A stretch of 64,000 nt of DNA. Origin: Natronospirales bacterium. Its GTDB lineage: Bacteria > Pseudomonadota > Gammaproteobacteria > Natronospirales > REEB76. A program made the position numbers and the translations under genes. Positions within the stretch are counted from its first letter, which is position 1, and each line of letters begins with the position of its first letter. The notes beneath the pieces are model-generated. The model saw only the letters and a list, made by a program, of their open reading frames with translations, was not told where the DNA came from and ran no database searches. Positions 45,574 through 53,902 of the stretch are shown here, piece by piece. The stretch lies in contig JAJYUH010000003.1 of the NCBI GenBank assembly GCA_021792635.1, positions 1-64,000 of the forward strand, given 5' to 3'.

Positions 45574-45646
45574 GCGCTTTTCCTCCCGCTACTCTTGCAT
45601 CACGTGAGAAGAAACGGGCAAGGCGCATGCCGGATAGTTTTCATAT

Positions 45647-46639
45647 TCACGTATTTGAGGTCCGGATCAGCGCCAGCGCCAAGCTGACCGCAGCTTCGAG
45701 ACTGGTGTGTTGCGTGCGGTCGGTACCGGCCAGTTCCAGCGCGCTGCCGTGGTCCACCGAGGTGCGGATGATGGGCAGGCCCAGGGTGACGTTGACCGCG
45801 TGGCCGAAGCCGGCATACTTCAGCACGGGCAACCCCTGGTCATGGTACATGGCGAGTACCGCATCCACATTGCCGAGCCGCTCCGTACTGAACGCGGTAT
45901 CGGCGGCGACCGGGCCGGTCAATTGCATGCCGTCCTCGCGCAACGCATCCAGTACCGGCGCGATGACGGTGATTTCTTCCCGCCCCAGGTGGCCGCCTTC
46001 GCCGGCGTGCGGATTGAGCCCTAACACCAGAATGCGCGGCCCGGCGATGCCGAAGCGGTGCACGAGGTCAGTGTGCAACACCCGCAGGGTATGGGCCAGT
46101 TTCCCCCGGTTGATGGCGGACGGCACGTCGGCGAGCGGCAGATGGGTGGTAGCCAGCGCCACCCGCAATTTGTCGGCGACCAGCAGCATGACGGGCGGGG
46201 GCGATTGGCAGCGTGCAGCCAGGTATTCAGTGTGGCCGGTGAACGGGATGCCGGCGTCGTTGATGACGCCTTTATGCACCGGCGCCGTCACCATGGCGTC
46301 GAATTCGCCCCGCAGGCAGCCGTCCACGGCGCAATCCAGTGTGTCCAGCACATAGCGGGCATTGGCGGGGTCAAGCCTGCCGGCCCGTGGCCGTGTACGT
46401 GCTGTCACGGGCAATATCTGCAATTCACCCTCCCGACTGTGGCGGCGCGTTGCTTGCCGATAGGAGACGAGTGTCAGCGGCAACCCAAGGTTGTGGGCGC
46501 GTTGCATGAGTAAATCCGCATCGCCGATGGCTACGATCTCCGCCGCGTGGGCCGTTTGGGCGAAGCGGATGCAGATGTCCGGACCGACGCCCGCCGGCTC
46601 GCCGGTGGTGAGCGCGATGCGTGGAAGCGCGGCAGGCAT
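45647..46639 (-). CDS. pdxA: 4-hydroxythreonine-4-phosphate dehydrogenase
   Basis: A 330-residue NAD-dependent enzyme of the DXP-dependent pyridoxal phosphate pathway. It begins RIALTTGEPAGVGPDICIRF and has metal-binding histidines in ITVIAPVLDALREDGMQLTGP context, TGHTEYLAARCQ, GLNPHAGEGGHLGREE and AMYHDQGLPVLKYAGFGHAV. All match the family. It is co-oriented with surA (27 bases upstream) and rsmA. PLP demand in this window is notable: tyrosine phenol-lyase, kynureninase and D-amino acid aminotransferase all use it. Confidence 0.96.
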   Translation of the reverse strand: MPAALPRIALTTGEPAGVGPDICIRFAQTAHAAEIVAIGDADLLMQRAHNLGLPLTLVSYRQATRRHSREGELQILPVTARTRPRAGRLDPANARYVLDTLDCAVDGCLRGEFDAMVTAPVHKGVINDAGIPFTGHTEYLAARCQSPPPVMLLVADKLRVALATTHLPLADVPSAINRGKLAHTLRVLHTDLVHRFGIAGPRILVLGLNPHAGEGGHLGREEITVIAPVLDALREDGMQLTGPVAADTAFSTERLGNVDAVLAMYHDQGLPVLKYAGFGHAVNVTLGLPIIRTSVDHGSALELAGTDRTQHTSLEAAVSLALALIRTSNT

Positions 46640-46666
46640 GGGTATGGTTCAGGTGCGGAGTGTGGC

Positions 46667-48064
46667 TCAGTTTCCGAGATGATATTCGATGTAGGCGGAA
46701 TTCTTGAGTGCGCTCACCCACTGCCGCAGGATTTCCTCGGATTTGCGTGCGTAGAGTTCTTCATAGGCCTTGTTCCGGGTGTATTCCCTGGTCTCGTCTT
46801 CCTGGCGGCGGCCGAGCACCTGGACAATATGCCAGCCAAACGGGGTTTTGAAAGGCTGACTGATCTGTCCCACCTGCAGCTTGTCGAACTGCGCCTGGAA
46901 TTCCGGTACGGTGGCACCCGGGTTGAGCCAGCCCAGATCGCCGCCCTTGCTGGCGGAGCCGGGATCCTGGGAATATTCCCTGGCAAGTTTGGCGAAATCC
47001 GCGCCCGCAAGGATCTGCTTGCGCAGTTGTTCCAGTTTGGCCCTGGCCTCGGCGTCCGTCACCACGGCGCTGGTCTTCAGCAGGATATGCCGCACGTGGG
47101 TCTGGGTGACCATAATCTTGTTGCTGGCCTGCTTTACGCCATCCAGCTTCAGGATATGAAACCCACTTGGGCTCGACAGGGGTTCGGTGATATCGCCCGG
47201 CTTCATCTGGCGGATGACATTGGCAAAGATGGTGGGCAGCTCGGAACCTTTGAGCCAGCCGAGATCGCCGCCCTTGAGGGCCTGTTGTCCCTGGGAATAC
47301 TCCACCGCCACGGCGGCAAAATCAGTGCCCTTCCTGATCTTCCGGTAAACCATATCCGCCTTTTTGCGTGCTTCTTCCACCTGCGCGGGCGTGGGGTTGG
47401 ATGGTGTTGCGATCAGAATCTGTGCGAGGTGATATTGCGTATTGGCGTCACTGTTCGCCTCGTCTTCCTGGATCTGGGTCTGTACCTCGCGCGGTGTGAT
47501 GTGCATTTGTTGGCTCACCACCTGCTTTTGCAGATCATTGATGATGATCTGGCGGCGCAGATCCTGACGGAAGGTGGCGTAATCGAGGCCCTGCTGCCGC
47601 AGTTTGGCGGGAAGCTGGCTCAGTGTGATTCCGTTGCGCTCGGCAATTCGATTGAGTGCCTGGTTGAGCGCGTCATCGCTCACCGTTATGCCTTTGTCAG
47701 CGGCCTGCTGCAGTTGCAAGTGAGTGAGAACCATTTGATCCAGCACCTGTTTGCGCAGGATGTGTCCCGGCGGTAGCGTGGTGCCTCGCGCCTCGATCTC
47801 TTTGGTGATGGCCGCAACATGCTGATCGAGCTGGCTCTTCAGGATCACGTCATTGTTTACCACGGCCACAATACGATCCAGCAGCACGCCGGTGGATGTC
47901 GCCTTGGTGATGGCGGCAGCGGTGGCGCTGGCCTTCGGTGGCGCCGGATTCATCACCGCGGCAGCGCTGAAGTTGGGATTCGGCGGAGGCGTGGAGGCGC
48001 AGCCCTGACACAGGATGAGAGCCGCGGCCAGGGCCGCGAGAAGACGGGAAACGCGTGTCAACAT
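46667..48064 (-). CDS. surA: Periplasmic chaperone and peptidyl-prolyl isomerase SurA
   Basis: A 465-residue SurA. After the export signal, the N-terminal chaperone domain (about 45-210) includes LDRIVAVVNNDVILKSQLDQ. Two parvulin domains follow: one around 210-320 (GGDLGWLKGSELP, FHILKL) and one around 325-430 (KGGDLGWLNPGATVPEF, FGWHIVQVLG). It escorts outer-membrane proteins including LptD, whose gene is directly upstream. The signal region is unusual: ALILCQGCASTPPPNP resembles a lipobox followed by a Pro/Ala-rich linker, so this SurA may be membrane-anchored as a lipoprotein. The parvulin parts are normal. Confidence 0.95.
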   Translation of the reverse strand: MLTRVSRLLAALAAALILCQGCASTPPPNPNFSAAAVMNPAPPKASATAAAITKATSTGVLLDRIVAVVNNDVILKSQLDQHVAAITKEIEARGTTLPPGHILRKQVLDQMVLTHLQLQQAADKGITVSDDALNQALNRIAERNGITLSQLPAKLRQQGLDYATFRQDLRRQIIINDLQKQVVSQQMHITPREVQTQIQEDEANSDANTQYHLAQILIATPSNPTPAQVEEARKKADMVYRKIRKGTDFAAVAVEYSQGQQALKGGDLGWLKGSELPTIFANVIRQMKPGDITEPLSSPSGFHILKLDGVKQASNKIMVTQTHVRHILLKTSAVVTDAEARAKLEQLRKQILAGADFAKLAREYSQDPGSASKGGDLGWLNPGATVPEFQAQFDKLQVGQISQPFKTPFGWHIVQVLGRRQEDETREYTRNKAYEELYARKSEEILRQWVSALKNSAYIEYHLGN

Positions 48065-48076
48065 GGAGCAGGAACC

Positions 48077-50311
48077 TTAATTAAATTGAGTGGGGCCTGA
48101 ATAGCCTAGGATACCATTTTGCAGGAAGTCCTCCAGGTGGCGGCCGATGGTGGTGAGTCCCTTGAGCTGCAACTGGAAGAAGATCGCCGCGTTGGCCTGA
48201 CCCGTCTGGGTGATGTAGCGCCGGGACACCACCTGGAACGTCCAGCAGCAACTGTCGTACTCGAATCCCGCGAAACTCTCCAATGTGACCTTGTTTTTCA
48301 GGTCGTAGTTCCAGCGGCCCACCATGCTCCAGTGACGGGTGAGCGGCCAGGCGAAGGACAGGTCCGTCTGCCTCAGCGCCAGGCTGCGATTGTAGCGGTA
48401 AGCCAGGTTGATGACCTGATGAAAGGCCGGATGGTATTGGATTCCGATGGAGGCCAGGTCCGTCCGGCGGGTGCTGGGGTTCCACTGCTGGCCGTAGTCG
48501 GTGGACCAGTTGTGGTTGAGGTTGAGGATGATGTCCCCCACCATGTCCGAGAAAAGACGGGTCTGCGGTGCAACTCCGGGCAGTTGTACGTTGCGGTTGC
48601 TGAAATAGCGGATCTGGCCGATGTCCGCTTCCAGCAACTGCGAACCGCTGGCAGTATCCAGCAGGCGGCTGGTGAGGGCGTAGCTCAACTGGTTGGCATC
48701 GCCCTGGCGATCCGCTCCATAAAAGCGATTGTCGGTGAATAACTGCAGGAAGCTGAATTGCGGCTGGATCGTGTCGAAGATGGGGATCTGCGACTGATTG
48801 CGGTAGGGTACGTACAGATAATACAACCGCGGTTCCAGGGTCTGTATATAGTTGCCGTTGTCACCCACGCTGCGCTGGAAGAATAACCCGCTGTCGAGGC
48901 TTACGATGGGTGTGATACGTGACAATTGGGTTTGGGTACCCAGGGGCACATTCTGGTCGAGGTTATATTCCGTCACGCGCATTGCCGCGGTAGGCGTGAA
49001 ATAGTAGCCGGCATTGCCGAAGGTGTAACTGGCACTGGGTTTGAAATCCAGGCGCAGGGCGCCCAAACGTCCATCCTGCTGGAACTGCACCAGCTCGCTG
49101 TTGAACGCATATTGCGGTCCGCTGCTGGCGGGGTTGCTCTGCCAGGTGAACAGCGTCTGGGGCAGGAGCCTGTAGGGATAGGCACTGGGTGGAACCAGCG
49201 GGTCCACAATTTGCCATTCCTGCGCCTGGGTAAGGAAATTCCAGTCCTGGGTTGCATAGCTGAGTTGTACGTGGCGCTCCAGGCTGGTGGTGGCAATGGT
49301 GGCCAGACTGTTGCCCAGATCCTGGAAATACTGATTATCCGAGACCCAGTTGTAGGCGGTGTTTAAGTTCCAGCCGTCCTCGAGCGCCGTGTTGTCGTTG
49401 AAATTGAGCAGGCCGCGTTCCCGGTTGGCCAGTCTGTCATGCGGCAGATAGCTGACATAAATCCGGCCTTTACTGCTATTAGTGAGATAACGAAACTCGC
49501 CGCCCATGTCGAAGCCGCGCTTGGTGATGATGCGGGGGATCAGCGTGGCATCGTAGTTGGGCGCCAGATTCAGGTAATAGGGCGTGGTGAGGTCCGTGCC
49601 GGTAAACGCGGAGAAACCGAAGGAGGGAGCCAGGAAACCGGATTTACGCGCGTCGTTCAGCGGGAAATTGATGTACGGCGTCCAGAAAATGGGCACGCCG
49701 AAAAAATCAATGGTGACGTTATGGCCAACGCCGGTATTGGTGGACTGGTCCAGTTCCAGATCGGGTGCGTGCAGCATCCAGTCGTGCCGTCCCACCGGGC
49801 AGGTGGTGTACTGCATGTCATAGAGCTGCTCATGATTCTTGTCCAGTGCCTTCAGCACTTTTGCCGAACCGCGGCCGTGGCGCCGGGGCAGAGAAAAATG
49901 GGTATCCTCAAACACGCCGCGTGCGGTGTTGAGGTTGTAGTCCGCCACCGGCCCTTGCAACAGCAGGTTGCGCGAACGGTACTGCACATCGCCCACCGCA
50001 TGGGCATTGCCGGTGGTACTGTCGTATTGCATGCGCTGGGCCGTCAGCAGCCTGTCACCCTGGATCGCCCGTACCTTGCCGGTGAGCAGGGATTCGCCGT
50101 GCACATAACCCGTCACTTGGTCGGCGCTGACATAGGTGGACGGATTGCCGGTACTCGCGGCGGGGGCGGATGTGACCGGGACGGCCGCGGGCGGTATGGG
50201 GGGGCAGACGCCCCACTGGTTGTAACCGATGCTGCCGGCGGAGGTGTCGGCAAGCAGCGGCGCGGAAGCGAGCAGCGTGGCGGTGAGGACAAGCGCGCGG
50301 CTCACATTCAC
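48077..50311 (-). CDS. lptD: LPS-assembly outer membrane protein LptD
   Basis: A 744-residue protein with N-terminal OstA/LptA-like domain (about 80-200) and a C-terminal 26-strand barrel. Cysteines that would form the structural disulfides are visible in WGVCPPIP, YTTCPVGRHDW and the adjacent pair in DSCCWTFQV. It inserts lipopolysaccharide into the outer leaflet together with LptE. The start is chosen at GTG 50311: GGGAG lies seven bases upstream (50319-50323) and the product then begins with a clean signal peptide (VNVSRALVLTATLLASAPLLA). The frame is open to another GTG at 50356, which would add 15 residues before the signal. Confidence 0.94.
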   Translation of the reverse strand: MNVSRALVLTATLLASAPLLADTSAGSIGYNQWGVCPPIPPAAVPVTSAPAASTGNPSTYVSADQVTGYVHGESLLTGKVRAIQGDRLLTAQRMQYDSTTGNAHAVGDVQYRSRNLLLQGPVADYNLNTARGVFEDTHFSLPRRHGRGSAKVLKALDKNHEQLYDMQYTTCPVGRHDWMLHAPDLELDQSTNTGVGHNVTIDFFGVPIFWTPYINFPLNDARKSGFLAPSFGFSAFTGTDLTTPYYLNLAPNYDATLIPRIITKRGFDMGGEFRYLTNSSKGRIYVSYLPHDRLANRERGLLNFNDNTALEDGWNLNTAYNWVSDNQYFQDLGNSLATIATTSLERHVQLSYATQDWNFLTQAQEWQIVDPLVPPSAYPYRLLPQTLFTWQSNPASSGPQYAFNSELVQFQQDGRLGALRLDFKPSASYTFGNAGYYFTPTAAMRVTEYNLDQNVPLGTQTQLSRITPIVSLDSGLFFQRSVGDNGNYIQTLEPRLYYLYVPYRNQSQIPIFDTIQPQFSFLQLFTDNRFYGADRQGDANQLSYALTSRLLDTASGSQLLEADIGQIRYFSNRNVQLPGVAPQTRLFSDMVGDIILNLNHNWSTDYGQQWNPSTRRTDLASIGIQYHPAFHQVINLAYRYNRSLALRQTDLSFAWPLTRHWSMVGRWNYDLKNKVTLESFAGFEYDSCCWTFQVVSRRYITQTGQANAAIFFQLQLKGLTTIGRHLEDFLQNGILGYSGPTQFN

Positions 50312-50322
50312 CAGCAGACTCC

Positions 50323-50351
50323 CTGAACCGTTATGAAACGCGGGGTACAAT
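50323..50351 (+). promoter_or_regulatory. Candidate sigma-70 promoter of amgK-murU
   Basis: CTGAAC at 50323-50328 and TACAAT at 50346-50351, with a 17-base spacer. The start point would be near 50358, giving a leader of about 37 nt to the GTG at 50395. The -35 overlaps the ribosome site of the divergent lptD gene, so the two genes share a very compact control region. Confidence 0.45.
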
Positions 50352-50394
50352 CGCACACTTTAATAACGGCTTCAAACCGCGGGAGAGCGCAAGA

Positions 50395-51387
50395 GTGGCG
50401 CAGAGGCTGGGAGAACTGCAAGCCTGGGTGGCGGGGGCACTGCGGATTCCGGCGGTGATGCTGGAAGCGGCTTCGGCGGATGCCAGCTTCCGGCGCTATT
50501 TCCGCACCTATGCCGGCGGGCGCTCTTATATCGTCATGGACGCGCCGCCCCCCCGGGAGGACTGCCGCCCTTTCGTGCGTATTGCCGGGCTGCTGCAAGA
50601 CGCGGGCGTGCATGCCCCCGAAATACTCGCCCAGGACCTGCAGCGGGGATTCCTGCTGCTCAGCGATCTGGGACGCCGCACCTACCTCGATGTGCTCAAC
50701 CAAGACAATGCCGATACGCTGTTTGCCGACGCCATTGCGGCGCTGATTCGATGGCAGCAAGCCAGCCGGGCTGATGCGTTGCCACCCTACGACCGTGCTC
50801 TGCTGCAACGCGAACTCAGGCTGTTTCCCGATTGGTATGTGGCACGTCATCTGCATATTGCACTCACGCAGGCGGAGCGTGAAACTTTGGAATCCAGCTT
50901 CACGCTGCTGGAGAACAGCGCGCTGGAGCAGCCCCGGGTCTATGTGCATCGTGACTACATGCCCCGCAATCTCATGCTGAGTACGCCCAATCCCGGCGTA
51001 CTGGATTTCCAGGACGCGGTGTATGGGCCGATTACCTACGACGTGGCGTCCCTGTTCAGGGACGCTTTTATTTCCTGGGAGGAACGGCAGATAAGCGCCT
51101 GGCACAGGCAATACTGGCAACAGGCCGGACAAGCCGGCTTGCCGGTACCGGAGTTCTCCGCATTCGAGCGTGCCTGCGACTGGATGGGCATGCAGCGGCA
51201 TCTCAAGGTGCTGGGCATCTTCGCCCGCATCCACTACCGTGACGGCAAGCCGGACTATCTCAAGGATACGCCGCGGTTTCTGCGCTATGTGCGTGAGACC
51301 GGCAGGCTTTATAGGGAATTCATGCCGCTCCTGAAATTGCTGGATGCGCTGGAAAGCCGCGTATCACCAACGGTGACGGCAATATGA
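50395..51387 (+). CDS. amgK: N-acetylmuramate/N-acetylglucosamine anomeric kinase (AmgK-like)
   Basis: A 330-residue aminoglycoside-phosphotransferase-fold kinase from GTG 50395 (GGGAGAGCG upstream). Kinase motifs are ASFRRYFRTY, the catalytic loop YVHRDYMPRNLML and the DFG-like DFQDAVYGPITYDVASLF. With murU immediately downstream (overlap ATGA) it forms the AmgK-MurU cell-wall recycling pair: AmgK phosphorylates MurNAc at C1 and MurU turns the product into UDP-MurNAc, bypassing MurA, the fosfomycin target. The position divergent from lptD is the same as in pseudomonads. Substrate call rests on this context and resemblance. Confidence 0.9.
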   Translation: MAQRLGELQAWVAGALRIPAVMLEAASADASFRRYFRTYAGGRSYIVMDAPPPREDCRPFVRIAGLLQDAGVHAPEILAQDLQRGFLLLSDLGRRTYLDVLNQDNADTLFADAIAALIRWQQASRADALPPYDRALLQRELRLFPDWYVARHLHIALTQAERETLESSFTLLENSALEQPRVYVHRDYMPRNLMLSTPNPGVLDFQDAVYGPITYDVASLFRDAFISWEERQISAWHRQYWQQAGQAGLPVPEFSAFERACDWMGMQRHLKVLGIFARIHYRDGKPDYLKDTPRFLRYVRETGRLYREFMPLLKLLDALESRVSPTVTAI

Positions 51388-52040
51388 AGGCGATGATTCT
51401 GGCGGCGGGCCGTGGCGAGCGTTTGCGGCCGCTGACCGACGCTACACCGAAACCCCTGCTTGAAATCCAGGGCCAACCCCTCATCGTGCGGCACCTGCAG
51501 CGACTGCATGCCACGGGCTTCACGGATATTGTGATCAACGTTTCCTGGCTGGCGGACAAGATCAAGAATTATCTCGGTGATGGCTCACGCTACGGCGTGC
51601 GCATCCGCTATTCCGAGGAAGTTGACGGGCCGCTGGAAACCGGCGGCGGAATTCTGAACGCCTTGCCGCTGCTGGGCGAGAATCCTTTTCTGGTGGTTAG
51701 CAGCGACATCCACACTGATTTTCCCTTCCGGACCCTGCAATCCTCACTCAAGTACGGTGATCTCGCCCATCTTGTGATGGTGGAAAATCCGCCTCACCAC
51801 CCGCAGGGGGACTTTCATCTCTCCGCCGCCGGCCGCCTGCGGGCCGACGGTACGCCACGGCTTACCTACAGCGGCATCGGCGTGCATCATCCCGCATTCT
51901 TCAAGGGCTGCAGCCCGGGAAAATTTCCCATGCTGCCGTGGTGGCAGGAAGCAATGCGGTCTGGGAGGGTAAGCGGTCAGTTGTATTCGGGTCTATGGAA
52001 AGATGTCGGCAGGATCGAAGCATTGCGCGGCGTTACCTGA
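51384..52040 (+). CDS. murU: N-acetylmuramate-1-phosphate uridylyltransferase (MurU-like)
   Basis: A 218-residue nucleotidyltransferase. It begins MKAMILAAGRGERLRPLTD with the nucleotide-binding GxGxRL pattern and KPLLEIQGQPLIVRHL; LVVSSDIHTDFPF contains a metal-binding aspartate. It joins UTP and MurNAc-1-phosphate to give UDP-MurNAc in peptidoglycan recycling. Coupled to amgK by a four-base overlap. Slightly short but complete for the family. It converges on the repeat lipoprotein gene 53 bases downstream. Confidence 0.9.
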   Translation: MKAMILAAGRGERLRPLTDATPKPLLEIQGQPLIVRHLQRLHATGFTDIVINVSWLADKIKNYLGDGSRYGVRIRYSEEVDGPLETGGGILNALPLLGENPFLVVSSDIHTDFPFRTLQSSLKYGDLAHLVMVENPPHHPQGDFHLSAAGRLRADGTPRLTYSGIGVHHPAFFKGCSPGKFPMLPWWQEAMRSGRVSGQLYSGLWKDVGRIEALRGVT

Positions 52041-52093
52041 CGCGTTGCGCAGGGCGGGCAAGGGTACCCGCGAGCAGGATGAAAGGGGTGGAA

Positions 52094-53806
52094 TCAGTAT
52101 TGCATGACGGCCGCGCCCAGATAGGGGCTCGCCGCGTCGGTGCCAATCAGCACAAACGCGCCCGGTGTTACCGGATAAATGGCGAAAGGCGAACTCCCAC
52201 CCCCGCTGCTGATGAGTGTGGCCGTGCCGCGGACACCGCCGTTAAGCTGGTAGGTACCCGTCAGGGACAGTGTGGCTGGGATGGTGCCGTTCAGGTTCTG
52301 TATCAGGTTGCCGCCGCTGAGGTTTCCCTGTCCATCCAGCGCCAGCGTGCCCAGACCCAGGAAAATGGATTTCGGAGTTGTCTGGCTGAATAGGGTAAAT
52401 CCATAATTTGTATCGAGCGATGCATTGCTGAAAGACGCTCCCGATTGTTGTGCGATGATAAGGCCGCTCGCAACAATGTTGGAATTTGTCGTCATGACTT
52501 GCGCCTGGGTAGAGGAATCCATGTAAAACACATAGGTTTGCGGGGCATTCGGGCCCTGATTGTTGATTGTCAATGTGCCGCGGCCATTCCCGGAGGGGTC
52601 GAAAGCATACGTGCCGGTCGTGGTGATATTTGCAATAGTGCCGGGCGTGTTGATGTCCTCGGTGATGGTTCCGAGACCGCCCTGGCCGTCCGGATTGAAT
52701 TGTCCGGCCTGGGCATAACCGGAATTGGGACTGTTCCCGCCCACAAAGAACACATACCCGCCGTTCAGGGAAGCATTATTGAAGGTGACCGGCTGTTGCG
52801 GTTGCGGTGAAATGCTGCCGCTCAAGGGTTGAGAGGGAGCGGATGACAGGAATTCCAGGTCCGATGCGGATTCCACATAGAAACTGTATGTATGCGTCCC
52901 GTTGCTGTCGGTGAACGTGGCCGTACCGTGATTATTGCCGTCAAATTGGTAAGAACCCGTCACGGAGGCATTCAAAAGAGGAGCCGGGCCATTCACATCC
53001 TCGGTCCCGGCGGTCAATGCGCCGCTTGAACTCGCGACGATGCGCCCCAGCACAGCGATACGCTGATTCGCGGTGTTTTCACCGGCGAAACTGAACACGT
53101 AAGGGCCGCTAAGACTCGTTACACTGCCGGCCGTTTGGCTCTGCGGGAACAGGCTGCCCTCCACCACGGTGTTGTTATCGGTACGAATGAGGTTCGCTTG
53201 GCCGCCGGTTACCAGCACAAACCGGATGTTGACGGTTCCCAGAACTGCGGTGCTAAGTCCATTGGGGCTGATGTTGTACGTTCCGCTGAAGGCAGTCTTC
53301 AGCGAAACGCTGGAACCATTATTGACGTCTTCCAGGCCCTTGCCCAGTTGTCCCGCGCCATTGGCGGTGAATTCGCCGATCGCAGCCCACGGAACCCCGG
53401 CATTCAATCCCGACATACTGAATACGTATGCGCCATTCAGCGAGGCGTTCGAGTAGCCGATGCTGAGTGTGGCCGTACCCGATTGGCTGGTATGGGCCTG
53501 CTCGATGGCGGTGATGGTAACCGCAGCACCCGGGGGCGGAAGATCAGGGGCGGTGTACAGGCCGCTGCCGGATATGGTGCCGAGGGTGCTGTTGCCGCCG
53601 GTGGTGCCGTTCACCTGCCAGGTAAAGGCCGTGCTGCCGTCTACCGCGGTGGCGGACATTTGCTGGGTGGCGCCCGCGAGAACCCGGGTGCCGGAGGGAG
53701 TGACGGTTACGCCGGACGATGCGGATAAACCCACGGAACCGCCGCCGCACCCGCCAAGGATGAGCAAGTATGTCGTTAAACCCAATACCTTGATGATGCG
53801 CAACAT
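52094..53806 (-). CDS. Repeat-containing lipoprotein, function unknown (paralogue 1)
   Basis: A 570-residue protein from ATG 53806, set by GGGGAG upstream. The signal ends in a perfect lipobox LLILGGC followed by GGGS. An Ig-like segment (TVTPSGTRVLAGATQQMSAT through GLYTAPDLPPPG, about 30-95) resembles bacterial Ig-like domains that end GLYTAP. Then four copies of a domain of about 110 residues follow. Each has NASLNGAYVF or similar, AxxGxFxxxGxGxLxxGxEDxN, GTYxxxPxGxGxxT, a strand with YxFY, and a GxxxxQ end. The last copy ends AAVMQY. It is probably a surface or periplasmic beta-rich lipoprotein. I do not recognise a function. The neighbouring gene is a clear paralogue. Confidence 0.72.
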   Translation of the reverse strand: MLRIIKVLGLTTYLLILGGCGGGSVGLSASSGVTVTPSGTRVLAGATQQMSATAVDGSTAFTWQVNGTTGGNSTLGTISGSGLYTAPDLPPPGAAVTITAIEQAHTSQSGTATLSIGYSNASLNGAYVFSMSGLNAGVPWAAIGEFTANGAGQLGKGLEDVNNGSSVSLKTAFSGTYNISPNGLSTAVLGTVNIRFVLVTGGQANLIRTDNNTVVEGSLFPQSQTAGSVTSLSGPYVFSFAGENTANQRIAVLGRIVASSSGALTAGTEDVNGPAPLLNASVTGSYQFDGNNHGTATFTDSNGTHTYSFYVESASDLEFLSSAPSQPLSGSISPQPQQPVTFNNASLNGGYVFFVGGNSPNSGYAQAGQFNPDGQGGLGTITEDINTPGTIANITTTGTYAFDPSGNGRGTLTINNQGPNAPQTYVFYMDSSTQAQVMTTNSNIVASGLIIAQQSGASFSNASLDTNYGFTLFSQTTPKSIFLGLGTLALDGQGNLSGGNLIQNLNGTIPATLSLTGTYQLNGGVRGTATLISSGGGSSPFAIYPVTPGAFVLIGTDAASPYLGAAVMQY

Positions 53807-53902
53807 TGAAACATCTCCCCGCATGCCGTGCAGTCGTTGAGCATGCTGTTCAGAGGCTGCGGTAGCCTCGGAGGTTGTGCCGGCGCGAGTGTCTGCATGC
53901 GT

